DNA of 33,368 bases from Chitinophagales bacterium (GTDB lineage Bacteria; Bacteroidota; Bacteroidia; Chitinophagales; CAIOSU01), in contig JBBDNB010000014.1 of NCBI GenBank assembly GCA_040877935.1, positions 1 to 33,368 on the forward strand. The letters run 5' to 3'. A program made the translations under genes and the position numbers. The notes beneath the pieces were generated by a model. The model was not told where the DNA came from, ran no database searches, and saw only the letters and a list, made by a program, of their open reading frames with translations. Below, piece by piece: positions 7,592 through 15,201 of the stretch. How positions within the stretch are numbered: the first letter of the stretch is position 1; each line of letters begins with the position of its first letter.

Positions 7592-8845
7592 ATGAAATCC
7601 CTATTCACCCTAAGCTCTTTTTTGATATTTGCAAACCTGATTTTTGCCCAAAACCAATGGGTTCAGAAAGACTCCCTCCAATGGGTTCAGAAAGACTCCC
7701 TTCCTGGAAATTTTGGAAGACACCACCCCGTAACCTGGGCTTTTGAAGATACGGCCTATGTATTGACAGGGGCTACAAATGCAAATCCAGGAGGAACCAA
7801 AGATTTTTTTATGTACACAGCATCTGATGATAGCTGGGAGGTTTTATCTGATTTCCCCGGTCCTGCAAGAAGTTATGCTTACGGACATGCACATCAGGGC
7901 AAAGGATATATTGGTTTTGGGTCAAATAATTTTAGCATTTTTAATGATCTGTGGGAATACGACCCTCAATCAGGCATCTGGACAGAATTGAGCTCTTGTC
8001 CCTGTGCCGCCCGAAATCATCCTGCATTTATTGCACATAAAGGAAAGATATATGTAGGGTTGGGTAACAATTCAGGAGGAAATCTTAAAGATTGGTGGGT
8101 ATATGACATCACAACAGACAGCTGGGGGCAACTGCCATCTTTACCCGGTCCTGCAAGGCACCACCCTTATCACTTTGCGGTAGGAGACTCCGTTTATGCC
8201 GGATTTGGACATGGCAACGGCATATTTAAAGATTGGTACAGGTATTTCCCCGGAGACAGTTCCTGGAGAGAAACAACAGTTACAGATACTTTTCCAGGTC
8301 AAGGTCGTGTAGCTGGTACTGAGTTCGGGCATTTAGACAAGGGCTATGTTTTGAGTGGTGATGGCGACATGCACTCAAGAATGGACAAAGGTGAGTTTTG
8401 GGAATTTGATCCGGAAACTGACGAATGGACAGAACTTACACCACACCGGGGATCAGGGCGCTGGGCTCCGGGTTCTTTTGTGCTGGGCAATACGCTTTAT
8501 TTCCTAGCCGGTCAAGACAAACAGGGAAATTTGAGAAAAGACATGTGGGCCTATGAATTGCCCGAGCCACCTGAAGATTCTATTCCAACTGGAATAAGTG
8601 AGCTTAATCATGTTGCTTTTAAGGTCTATCCAAACCCTGCACAAAACCGCATACGCTTATCCTCTGAACTTCCTGTAAATGAGAATTTTAATATTCATAT
8701 TTACAATGCACAAGGGCAGATGTTGAGCAACTCTACTCCAAAAGACAATAGTGTAAACATTTCACAGCTTTCTTCCGGGGTTTATTTCATTATTGCAGAA
8801 AATGAAAGAGGAGAAAGAAGATTTTCCAGGTTTGTGAAGCAATAG
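7592..8845 (+). CDS. Secreted kelch-repeat beta-propeller protein with T9SS sorting domain
   Basis: 417 residues: signal peptide (1-19, ending IFAQ), about five or six kelch motifs (about 35-325) and a T9SS type A sorting domain (about 345-417, VYPNPAQNRIRLSS ... LSSGVYFIIAENE ... FSRFVKQ). The kelch units show the usual pattern of a GxGx strand, a conserved Tyr-Asp pair and a Trp, for example DLWEYDPQSGIWTEL, DWWVYDITTDSWGQL and EFWEFDPETDEWTEL. Such propellers are exported through the outer membrane by T9SS and bind ligands or surfaces; no enzymatic residues are evident. Just after the signal peptide the eight residues QWVQKDSL occur twice in tandem, from a 24-bp DNA duplication. Start ATG 7592 gives a clean signal peptide. 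Confidence 0.9.
   Translation: MKSLFTLSSFLIFANLIFAQNQWVQKDSLQWVQKDSLPGNFGRHHPVTWAFEDTAYVLTGATNANPGGTKDFFMYTASDDSWEVLSDFPGPARSYAYGHAHQGKGYIGFGSNNFSIFNDLWEYDPQSGIWTELSSCPCAARNHPAFIAHKGKIYVGLGNNSGGNLKDWWVYDITTDSWGQLPSLPGPARHHPYHFAVGDSVYAGFGHGNGIFKDWYRYFPGDSSWRETTVTDTFPGQGRVAGTEFGHLDKGYVLSGDGDMHSRMDKGEFWEFDPETDEWTELTPHRGSGRWAPGSFVLGNTLYFLAGQDKQGNLRKDMWAYELPEPPEDSIPTGISELNHVAFKVYPNPAQNRIRLSSELPVNENFNIHIYNAQGQMLSNSTPKDNSVNISQLSSGVYFIIAENERGERRFSRFVKQ
7655..7702 (+). repeat. 24-bp tandem duplication inside the kelch gene
   Basis: Two adjacent 24-bp units (7655-7678 and 7679-7702), identical except for the last base, duplicate the residues QWVQKDSL at the mature N-terminus. The length is a multiple of three, so the frame is kept. 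The near identity suggests a recent slippage event. Confidence 0.9.
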
Positions 8846-9138
8846 CTTTTCAAAATACAACAAAGCATTACCCTCCCCTTTATTTTTCCAAAAATTCACT
8901 TTGTAATATTTCTGTCATAAAACAGAAACACGGACTTATTAGAGGCCCGCTCCTGTTTAAAAAGCAGATTATTTAAAGTCTGTCTATGAAAACGGTGATT
9001 GCTCCGAAATGCCTGATAAAAAAGCTTTTCGAAAAACAATAAGCAGAGGCAGAGTACTTGTATGTGCATTTTTCTAATTGAAATCTGTTCAACAAGATGG
9101 GGTTAAAATCACTAATTAGACAGATTCTAAATTGCTGC
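8846..9138. other. Intergenic stretch upstream of the heme operon
   Basis: About 290 bp without a supported gene. It holds a small perfect hairpin, TTTCTGT (8909-8915) / ACAGAAA (8922-8928) with a six-base loop, not followed by a T run. The remainder shows no recognisable riboswitch, tRNA or conserved frame. It may be partly the untranslated end of the kelch gene. Confidence 0.5.
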
Positions 9139-9169
9139 TTTTAAATGATAAGTAGCTGAAATAAATTTG
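9139..9169 (+). promoter_or_regulatory. Candidate promoter of the hem operon
   Basis: TTTT (9139-9142), 19 bp, then TAAATTTG (9162-9169), an exact TAnnTTTG -7 box with one mismatch in the -33 box. A start near 9175 would give a leader of about 28 bases before the hemA ATG at 9203. It is the only good match in the gap and would drive the hemACDEF cluster. Confidence 0.6.
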
Positions 9170-9202
9170 TAGTGCAAAAGATAGAAGACAGGACTATTTG
9201 AT

Positions 9203-10471
9203 ATGAGGATGAAAGCTGAAAATACATATTCCATTAAAGATTTCAAAGTACTGGGCATCAGCCACTGGAATACGCCCGTTGCCGTGCGTGAAAAATACAG
9301 TCTGAACGAAAGCCTTATACACGAAATTAAAGCTTTTGCAAAGGAACAGGGCATTGACAACTTATTGCTGCTTTCTACCTGCAACCGTTCAGAGGTGTTT
9401 GCTTTTACTGATAGTTTTGAAAAATTAGCTGCTGTTTTTCTGCATTTTGGGAAAGGCGAACTTTCAGAACTGCAAGCAAACTCTTATCAAAAATCAGGCG
9501 AAGCAGCCATCAGACATCTTTTTGAAGTGGCCAATGGCCTGGATTCCCAAATCCTCGGTGATTTTCAGATCGTATCACAGCTTAAAAATGCTTATCAATC
9601 CGGAATGGAAAATGGGCTGATCAATACTGAATTGAGCCGCCTGGTAGAGCAGGTGATACAGTGCAGCAAAAAAGTGAAAAGAAAAACACAATTGTCCAGT
9701 GGTGCAGCCTCTACTGCTTATGCTGCTGTTCAACATATTAAGAAGCACAACAGCAAGCTCGACAACAATGAAGTACTGCTGATAGGTACCGGTAAAATCG
9801 GTAGAGTGACCTGCAAAAATCTGGTCAAACATTTAGACCACAACCATATACGAATTATTAACCGCACACAATCCACTGCTGAAGAACTGGCCGAGACTTA
9901 TGGTCTGCAATGTGGCAATTTTGATGAAATTGAAAAGGAAATTGCCAAAGCAGGGATTATTGTTGTGGCAACCGGGGCGCCTGTTTCAGTGATATTGCCC
10001 GAACACCTTGACGGCATTACAGAGAAAAAAATCATTCTCGACCTTTCTGTTCCGCGCAATGTACATCCCGATATTGATCAGATCAATAATGTGGAAGTAA
10101 TTGACATGGACCACCTGGAAGATACCAAAAGTGAATCGTTGGCAGAACGTGAGGCCAGTATTCCTAAGGCCAAAGCCATTATCGATACTTTTATTGAAAC
10201 CTACAGCGAATGGTTGGATATGCGCAGCATTGCACCTACCATTCAGGCACTGAAACTCAAGTTGAAAAACATAAAGGAGCAGGAAATTCAAAAAGAGCTG
10301 GCCGGAAGTGGAGAGCTGGACAGTGTCCGCTTAGATGCAGTAAGCGACAGGATCATCAACAACATCACCAAACAGTGTGTGCTTCACCTGAAGAAGAATT
10401 ACAAAAACGAAACACTCTCTGTTCAGGCCATACAGCAAATTTTTGACCTGGAGACAGAGTTGCAATCATGA
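9203..10471 (+). CDS. hemA: Glutamyl-tRNA reductase
   Basis: 422 residues. It reduces glutamyl-tRNA(Glu) with NADPH to glutamate-1-semialdehyde, the committed step of C5-pathway tetrapyrrole synthesis. The catalytic Cys60 lies in LLSTCNRSEVFA. The substrate domain continues with GLDSQILGDFQIVSQ (about 111-125). The NADPH-binding domain has the Rossmann motif LLIGTGKIGR and DLSVPRNVHPD, and the C-terminal helical dimerisation domain has the usual amphipathic pattern. First gene of the cluster; its stop overlaps the hemC start (ATGA), indicating translational coupling. A second in-frame ATG at 9209 is possible. hemL, the next C5 enzyme, is not in this window. Confidence 0.97.
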   Translation: MRMKAENTYSIKDFKVLGISHWNTPVAVREKYSLNESLIHEIKAFAKEQGIDNLLLLSTCNRSEVFAFTDSFEKLAAVFLHFGKGELSELQANSYQKSGEAAIRHLFEVANGLDSQILGDFQIVSQLKNAYQSGMENGLINTELSRLVEQVIQCSKKVKRKTQLSSGAASTAYAAVQHIKKHNSKLDNNEVLLIGTGKIGRVTCKNLVKHLDHNHIRIINRTQSTAEELAETYGLQCGNFDEIEKEIAKAGIIVVATGAPVSVILPEHLDGITEKKIILDLSVPRNVHPDIDQINNVEVIDMDHLEDTKSESLAEREASIPKAKAIIDTFIETYSEWLDMRSIAPTIQALKLKLKNIKEQEIQKELAGSGELDSVRLDAVSDRIINNITKQCVLHLKKNYKNETLSVQAIQQIFDLETELQS

Positions 10472-11379
10472 AAAGCAAAAGCTTAAGGATTGGCACAAGA
10501 GACAGCTTGCTCGCCATTTGGCAGGCTGAAAAAGTACAGAATTTACTCAAAGCAAGTGGCATAAATTCCGAGCTTGTTTTTATCAAATCCTATGGTGACC
10601 AGGTACAGGATAAAGCCCTGCATCAACTGGGGGGCACAGGTGTTTTTACCAAAGCCCTGGACGATGCACTGCTCGACAATCAAATTGATATAGCAGTACA
10701 TTCCTGTAAGGATGTTCCCACACTTCCCGCCCCTGGCATTCATATTGGTGCCTATTTAGAAAGGGAAGACCATCGCGATGTTTTGGTTTGTAAATCAGCT
10801 GCTGCACTTGACGAATCAAAAACACATCAAATTGCCACCGGAAGCTTGAGGCGCAAAGCCCAATGGCTGCAACACTTCCCAAAAGATCAGGTGCACAATC
10901 TGCGAGGAAATGTTCAAACCCGGCTCCAAAAATTAAAAGACAACAACTGGTTCGGGGCCGTATTTGCCTGGGCTGGTTTGAAGCGATTGAATATACGCCC
11001 GGATCATTATATTATGCTCGACTGGATGCTTTCAGCACCCGCACAGGGCATAGTAGTTGCTGCCTGTCGGGAAAAAGATACCGAAACAAAGGAAAAAATC
11101 AGTGCTATTGACAACAAAGAAAGTCGCATACAGGCTACTGCAGAGCGCAAATTCCTCAACCTGATGGAAGGTGGATGTACTGCACCTATTGGAGCTTATG
11201 CCGAAATTTCAGGTGATTTGATGAAGCTTAAGGTGCAAGTCAACTCTATTGACGGACAGGAATTTGTGAAACTTGATGTAGAAGGAAGCAAAAATGAGCC
11301 TGAGTTGCTGGCCGAAAAAGCTTATAAAGCGGCTAAAGCCGAAGGTGCTGTAGAAATCGTGAGGCACATAAAACTCTAA
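10468..11379 (+). CDS. hemC: Porphobilinogen deaminase (hydroxymethylbilane synthase)
   Basis: 303 residues. It joins four porphobilinogens into hydroxymethylbilane. Landmarks: N-terminal RIGTRDSLLAIWQAEKV (7-23), GDQVQDKALHQLGGTGVFTK (split 43-62), the active-site HSCKDVPT with Asp82, GSLRRKAQ (125-132), NLRGNVQTRL (144-153) and the dipyrromethane cofactor attachment Cys237 in EGGCTAPIGA. The usual HSMKD or HSLKD motif is HSCKD here, a mild variation. Start overlaps the hemA stop by four bases; hemD follows after 4 bp. Confidence 0.97.
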   Translation: MKSKSLRIGTRDSLLAIWQAEKVQNLLKASGINSELVFIKSYGDQVQDKALHQLGGTGVFTKALDDALLDNQIDIAVHSCKDVPTLPAPGIHIGAYLEREDHRDVLVCKSAAALDESKTHQIATGSLRRKAQWLQHFPKDQVHNLRGNVQTRLQKLKDNNWFGAVFAWAGLKRLNIRPDHYIMLDWMLSAPAQGIVVAACREKDTETKEKISAIDNKESRIQATAERKFLNLMEGGCTAPIGAYAEISGDLMKLKVQVNSIDGQEFVKLDVEGSKNEPELLAEKAYKAAKAEGAVEIVRHIKL

Positions 11380-11383
11380 TTTC

Positions 11384-12085
11384 ATGGCTGCACAGAAACC
11401 CGTCATATTGTTTACCCGGGAAATTTCTAAAGCACAGGTCAGGCAACTCGAAAATGCAGTGTGGAAAGTGCTGATTGTACCTTTTATCAATTGTACATTT
11501 CTTTCTGACAAAACCGAATTGCAAAAATATTTTGAAGAAAATAAAAGTACTGAGGCTGTTATATTTACCAGTAAAAATGCTGTGAACGCCATTATTTCTG
11601 CTGGATTGATTAATTATTTGTCGCAGAAAAAAATATTTGCCGTAGGGGATAAAACAGCCGGATTATTAAAAGCAGAAGGGCTCAATGTACTTCAGCCCCC
11701 GGAGCAAAATTCAGTGAGTCTGGCACAGTTTATTATAAATGAATATGCTGAAATTCAACAACTTAGTTATTTTTGTGGAAATATCAGGAGAAAGGAATTG
11801 CCGGAAATATTAAAAAAGCATGGCAAATTGCTTGATGAGAAAGTTGTTTACAAGACAGAATTGCTGAAAAAGAAAATTGAGCAGCACTTTAATCATATTG
11901 TTTTCTATAGTCCAAGTGCAGTAAAAGCTTATTTTGCAAATAATAAAATTGAAAAGGATAAAAAAGCAATTTCTGTAGGCAATACGACTTCTTCAGAAAT
12001 CAAGAAATATTATTCAGGAGAAATTATTCAGGCAGCACAACCCAATACCGAATCAATAATAGAAATGCTACTGAAAATTCAATAA
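11384..12085 (+). CDS. hemD: Uroporphyrinogen-III synthase
   Basis: 233 residues. It cyclises hydroxymethylbilane with inversion of ring D. The family is poorly conserved in sequence, so position counts: it starts 4 bp after hemC and is followed by hemE. Visible family features are the N-terminal LFTREISKAQ, AVIFTSKNAVNAI (about 58-70, the TSxNAV motif), IFAVGDKTAGLLKAEG (about 84-99), the second-domain HIVFYSPSAVKAYF and ISVGNTTSSEIKKY near the end. Length is a little below the usual 240-260. Function is assigned from motif and operon context together. Confidence 0.9.
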   Translation: MAAQKPVILFTREISKAQVRQLENAVWKVLIVPFINCTFLSDKTELQKYFEENKSTEAVIFTSKNAVNAIISAGLINYLSQKKIFAVGDKTAGLLKAEGLNVLQPPEQNSVSLAQFIINEYAEIQQLSYFCGNIRRKELPEILKKHGKLLDEKVVYKTELLKKKIEQHFNHIVFYSPSAVKAYFANNKIEKDKKAISVGNTTSSEIKKYYSGEIIQAAQPNTESIIEMLLKIQ

Positions 12086-12139
12086 GTTTGAGTATTAAAT
12101 ATAAATAGGCAACATTCAATAATTTAGAAAAACCAAAAC

Positions 12140-13162
12140 ATGTACACAAATGACTTAATGCTACGCGCTTTAAAAGGAGAAAAATTACAAAGGCCACCCG
12201 TCTGGATGATGCGCCAGGCAGGGCGCTACCTTCCTGATTACATGAAACTTAAAGAGAAACACTCTTTTTTTGAGCGAATTGAAAATCCGGAATTGGCTAC
12301 TGAAATCACCGTAATGCCGGTTGATCAAATTGGAGTAGATGCTGCAATTTTGTTTTCTGATATTTTGGTAGTGCCACAAGCACTTGGAATGGAAGTTCAG
12401 ATGATAAGTGGAAAAGGGCCTGTTCTGCCCAATCCTGTGAGCAGTATTTCACAGGCGCAGACCTTGCCAAAACCAGATGTGGAAGAGAAGCTACATTATG
12501 TGATGGACGCTATTAAACTCACTGTAAAAACACTGGATAAAAAAGTGCCGCTTATAGGCTTTGTTGGCTCGCCCTGGACTTTGTTTTGCTATATGGTAGA
12601 AGGGCACGGTTCAAAGGATTTCAGCAAGGCAAAAGCCTTTTGTTACCAGCACCCTTCAGCTGCTAAAAAACTATTGCAAAGCATTACAGGTGTGTGCATC
12701 GATTTTCTGAACGCCCAAATCAAAGCAGGAGTTGCTGTTGTGCAAATTTTTGATTCCTGGGGTGGTTTGCTCGGCCCTGAAGATTACAAAACTTATTCGC
12801 TGCCCTATATTGATCAAATAGTAAAAGGCGTAAAAGGTGCGCCAAGTATAGTTTTTGCCAAAGGCTGCTGGTTTGCACTAAAAGAACTGGCTGCTACAGG
12901 TACAGATGGCCTCGGCCTGGATTGGACAATCAACCCGAAATGGGCAAGAGCACAAGTGGGCGATAATATTACCTTGCAGGGCAATTTTGACCCGAGTAAA
13001 TTGCTCGGACAAAGCAAAGACATACAAAAGGAATGTATGTTGATGATTGATAATTTCGGCACTCAAAATTATATTGCCAATCTCGGGCATGGCATATTGC
13101 CGGATGTTCCTGTTCACAATGCAAAGGCATTTGTCGATAGTGTAAAAAATTACCAGGTCTGA
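12140..13162 (+). CDS. hemE: Uroporphyrinogen decarboxylase
   Basis: 340 residues. It removes four acetate carboxyls from uroporphyrinogen III to give coproporphyrinogen III. Conserved signatures: PPVWMMRQAGRYLPDY (19-34), with Arg25 and Arg29 of the substrate cleft, and ILFSDILVVPQALGM with Asp74, the catalytic/pyrrole-binding Asp. Further on are GFVGSPWTLFCYMVEG, IFDSWGGLLGPEDY, LQGNFDPSKLL and the C-terminal NLGHGILPDVPVHNAKAFVD, with its conserved His. The gene follows hemD by 54 bp with no clear promoter, and its stop overlaps the hemF start (TGATG), so it is co-translated with hemF. Confidence 0.97.
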   Translation: MYTNDLMLRALKGEKLQRPPVWMMRQAGRYLPDYMKLKEKHSFFERIENPELATEITVMPVDQIGVDAAILFSDILVVPQALGMEVQMISGKGPVLPNPVSSISQAQTLPKPDVEEKLHYVMDAIKLTVKTLDKKVPLIGFVGSPWTLFCYMVEGHGSKDFSKAKAFCYQHPSAAKKLLQSITGVCIDFLNAQIKAGVAVVQIFDSWGGLLGPEDYKTYSLPYIDQIVKGVKGAPSIVFAKGCWFALKELAATGTDGLGLDWTINPKWARAQVGDNITLQGNFDPSKLLGQSKDIQKECMLMIDNFGTQNYIANLGHGILPDVPVHNAKAFVDSVKNYQV

Positions 13163-14073
13163 TGAATGGTACCAGGGAAAAATTTACCAGGTTTATTCAT
13201 GCTTTGCAGGACGAAATATGTGCCGGACTGGAAGCCGAAGACACCAAAGCCAAATTTATGGAAGACAGCTGGGAGCGACCTGGTGGTGGGGGCGGTAAAA
13301 CCCGTGTGATCAGCGGGGGAGAGGTTTTTGAGAAAGGCGGTGTAAATACATCCATTGTGCATGGTGATTTGCCGGAGGCCATGCAAAAAGCATTTAAGGT
13401 AGAAGCAGGCAAATTTTTCGCCTGTGGTATTTCATTGGTCATTCACCCGGTAAATCCTTTTGTGCCTACAACACATGCCAATTACCGCTATTTTGAATTG
13501 TATGATGAAAAAGGGAATGAAATCGATTCCTGGTTTGGTGGTGGTGCGGATTTAACGCCTTATTATTTGGTCAATGAAGATGCCATACATTTTCACAAAA
13601 CCCTGAAAAAGGCCTGTGATACAATAGACGATAATTATTACCCGCAGTTCAAAAAAGATTGCGATAAATATTTCTGGAATGCGCATAGAAATGAGGCCCG
13701 TGGCGTGGGCGGCATTTTTTACGATTACCTGAGAGCAGATGAAAAATTGGACAAGGCTCATTATTTTAATTTTTCAAAAGCGGCAGGAAATGCCTTTTTG
13801 CCCGCCTATTTGCCTTTGGTGCAAAAGCATAAGGATTTTGCTTATACCGATGCAAATAAGGAGTGGCAGGAAATCCGCAGGGGACGCTATGTAGAGTTTA
13901 ATTTAATTCACGATCGCGGTACATTGTTTGGCCTGAAAACCAATGGGCGGATTGAGTCAATTTTGATGAGCCTGCCGCCCGTGGTGCGCTGGGAATACCA
14001 GCATAAGCCAGCCCAGGGCAGTCCCGAGTTTTTACTGGAAGAAAGATTGAAAAATCCCGTAGATTGGGTATAA
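13162..14073 (+). CDS. hemF: Coproporphyrinogen III oxidase, oxygen-dependent
   Basis: 303 residues, normal for aerobic HemF. It oxidatively decarboxylates two propionates of coproporphyrinogen III to vinyls, using O2 and no radical-SAM cluster. Features: SWERPGGGGGKTRVI (36-50), conserved histidines His95 (IHPVNP), His105 (THANYRYFE), His145 and His175 (AHRNEARGVGGIF), WFGGGADLTPYY (124-135) and YVEFNLIHDRGTLFGL near the C-terminus. Its presence implies heme synthesis under oxic conditions; the anaerobic HemN type is not seen here. It is the last gene of the contiguous operon, overlapping hemE by one base. No intrinsic terminator was found directly downstream. Confidence 0.97.
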   Translation: MNGTREKFTRFIHALQDEICAGLEAEDTKAKFMEDSWERPGGGGGKTRVISGGEVFEKGGVNTSIVHGDLPEAMQKAFKVEAGKFFACGISLVIHPVNPFVPTTHANYRYFELYDEKGNEIDSWFGGGADLTPYYLVNEDAIHFHKTLKKACDTIDDNYYPQFKKDCDKYFWNAHRNEARGVGGIFYDYLRADEKLDKAHYFNFSKAAGNAFLPAYLPLVQKHKDFAYTDANKEWQEIRRGRYVEFNLIHDRGTLFGLKTNGRIESILMSLPPVVRWEYQHKPAQGSPEFLLEERLKNPVDWV

Positions 14074-14098
14074 CTTAAATTCCTCAAGGAAAAAGTGA

Positions 14099-14258
14099 AA
14101 CCGCAAAAAACACTAAGATATACGCAAAGTTCGCTGGTAAATGAATTAACCTATTTGGATGAAATTCTTTTTGTGGACTTTGCACTTAAAACATAAAATT
14201 CTGCGTTCAGGCGAGCTTTCGGACGGGAATGACTATAGTCGGGCAGACCCACCTGAAG
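14099..14258. repeat. Palindromic intergenic DNA upstream of the toxin-antitoxin pair
   Basis: Two nested structures lie in the 222-bp gap after hemF. The first pairs ACGCAAAGTTCGC-like sequence (about 14133-14145) imperfectly with GTGGACTTTGCAC (about 14172-14184). The second has outer arms TTCAGG (14206-14211) and CCTGAA (14252-14257) around a perfect palindrome GACTATAGTC (14231-14240). The palindrome could be an operator for the antitoxin, as toxin-antitoxin pairs commonly autoregulate, or the whole block could be repeat debris at an insertion boundary. No frame here is convincing. Confidence 0.4.
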
Positions 14259-14295
14259 GGGAAACTATTTTTAGAAAAAATCGTTTAAAAATCTT

Positions 14296-14496
14296 ATGAA
14301 ACAGCTAACTATACATATTGACGAAAAAAAATTTCCTGCCTTTTTAGAATTCATAAAAACATTGGATTTTGTGAAAATTGATAAGTCGAAAAATGAATTT
14401 TTAAACGACCTAAGCGAAGCTGTTGAGGAAGTTAAGCTCGAAAAAGAAGGGAAAATTCAATTGCAATCGGCTCAAGATTTTTTAGATGAATTATAG
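14296..14496 (+). CDS. Type II antitoxin (RelE-partner)
   Basis: 66 residues, small and acidic to mixed in charge. The N-terminal beta-strand (KQLTIHIDEKKFPAFLEFI) and the helical, charged C-terminus ending DFLDEL match the short antitoxins that precede RelE-like toxins in Bacteroidota. It overlaps the toxin gene by 11 bp, the classic antitoxin-first layout. It should bind and neutralise the toxin and may repress the pair through the palindrome upstream. Identification rests on order, overlap and size more than on a strong domain signature. Confidence 0.8.
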   Translation: MKQLTIHIDEKKFPAFLEFIKTLDFVKIDKSKNEFLNDLSEAVEEVKLEKEGKIQLQSAQDFLDEL

Positions 14497-14809
14497 TGTA
14501 TTAACCGCACATAAATTTAAAAAGCAATTCAAAAAACTGCTTAAGAAATTTCCATCCTTGAAGCATGAACTTCAAAACCTAATAAACCAATTGAAGTCAG
14601 ATCCATTCACAGGTACAGAATTAGGAAATCATTGCTATAAAATAAGGCTTGGAATTTCTTCAAAAGGTGCTGGTAAATCAGGAGGAGCAAGAGTAATCAC
14701 CTATGTGTATGTAGAAGAAACCAAAGTTTACTTGCTTTGTATTTATGATAAATCAGAAAGAGACTCTATCAGTATAAAGGAGATTAAAAAAATAATTAAG
14801 CAGCTTTAA
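14486..14809 (+). CDS. RelE/ParE-superfamily toxin
   Basis: 107 residues, strongly basic. The fold pattern is that of RelE/ParE: two N-terminal helices (KFKKQFKKLLKKFPSLKHEL, LQNLINQLKSDPFTG), then strands with CYKIRLGISSKGAGKSGGAR, VITYVYVEETKVYLLCIYD and the closing KSERDSISIKEIKKIIKQL. The YKIR and the Arg in GGARVITYV are typical of the group widespread in Bacteroidota. Most RelE members cleave mRNA at the ribosome while ParE members poison gyrase; sequence alone does not settle which applies. The pair lies between hemF and the T9SS genes, at the left edge of the DNA that separates hemF from hemB. Confidence 0.85.
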   Translation: MNYSVLTAHKFKKQFKKLLKKFPSLKHELQNLINQLKSDPFTGTELGNHCYKIRLGISSKGAGKSGGARVITYVYVEETKVYLLCIYDKSERDSISIKEIKKIIKQL

Positions 14810-15201
14810 CCCAGTCCAATTTTCCCCCGTAGGTGCAATGAGCAGAGCCTTCTTGTACCAAGTCCAATCAAGCCCAAACAACAAACAGACATTTTTTCTT
14901 ATTTTTATTTTCATAGGGAGGTGATTACAAGATACAATCTTCAAAGGGATATCCACAGTTGAAACTTGCGGGACATGGAGCAGCTTTTTTTAGCTTTAAA
15001 ATAAGGAAATTCCAATATTGCATAAAGAAAAAGCCAAAATTACATAAGGGAAATTCCAAGATTGCATAAAACTATTTTTTAAACACAGCAATAAAATGAG
15101 GTATTCAATCTGTTAAGTATATGTGATAAACCCAATCAAGCACCAACAACAGGCAGACATTTTTATTTTCATAAGAGTGGGGAAATTACCTGAATCAATC
15201 A
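14810..15201. repeat. Gene-free 390-bp stretch with two pairs of degenerate direct repeats
   Basis: No supported gene. Two short direct-repeat pairs are visible. One is CCAATCAAGC...AACA..CAGACATTTTT...TTATTTTCATA, at about 14864-14914 and 15132-15172. The other is ATAAGGAAATTCCAATATTG (15001-15020, continuing CATAAA to 15026) against the near-identical 15044-15070. The region separates the convergent toxin gene and the large T9SS gene. It looks like decayed repeat DNA; function is unknown. Confidence 0.6.

Noticed and set aside
8909-8928. Hairpin TTTCTGT/ACAGAAA as a terminator of the kelch gene
   Set aside because: It has no T run on the plus strand and weak A/T arms; kept only as a note in the intergenic entry.
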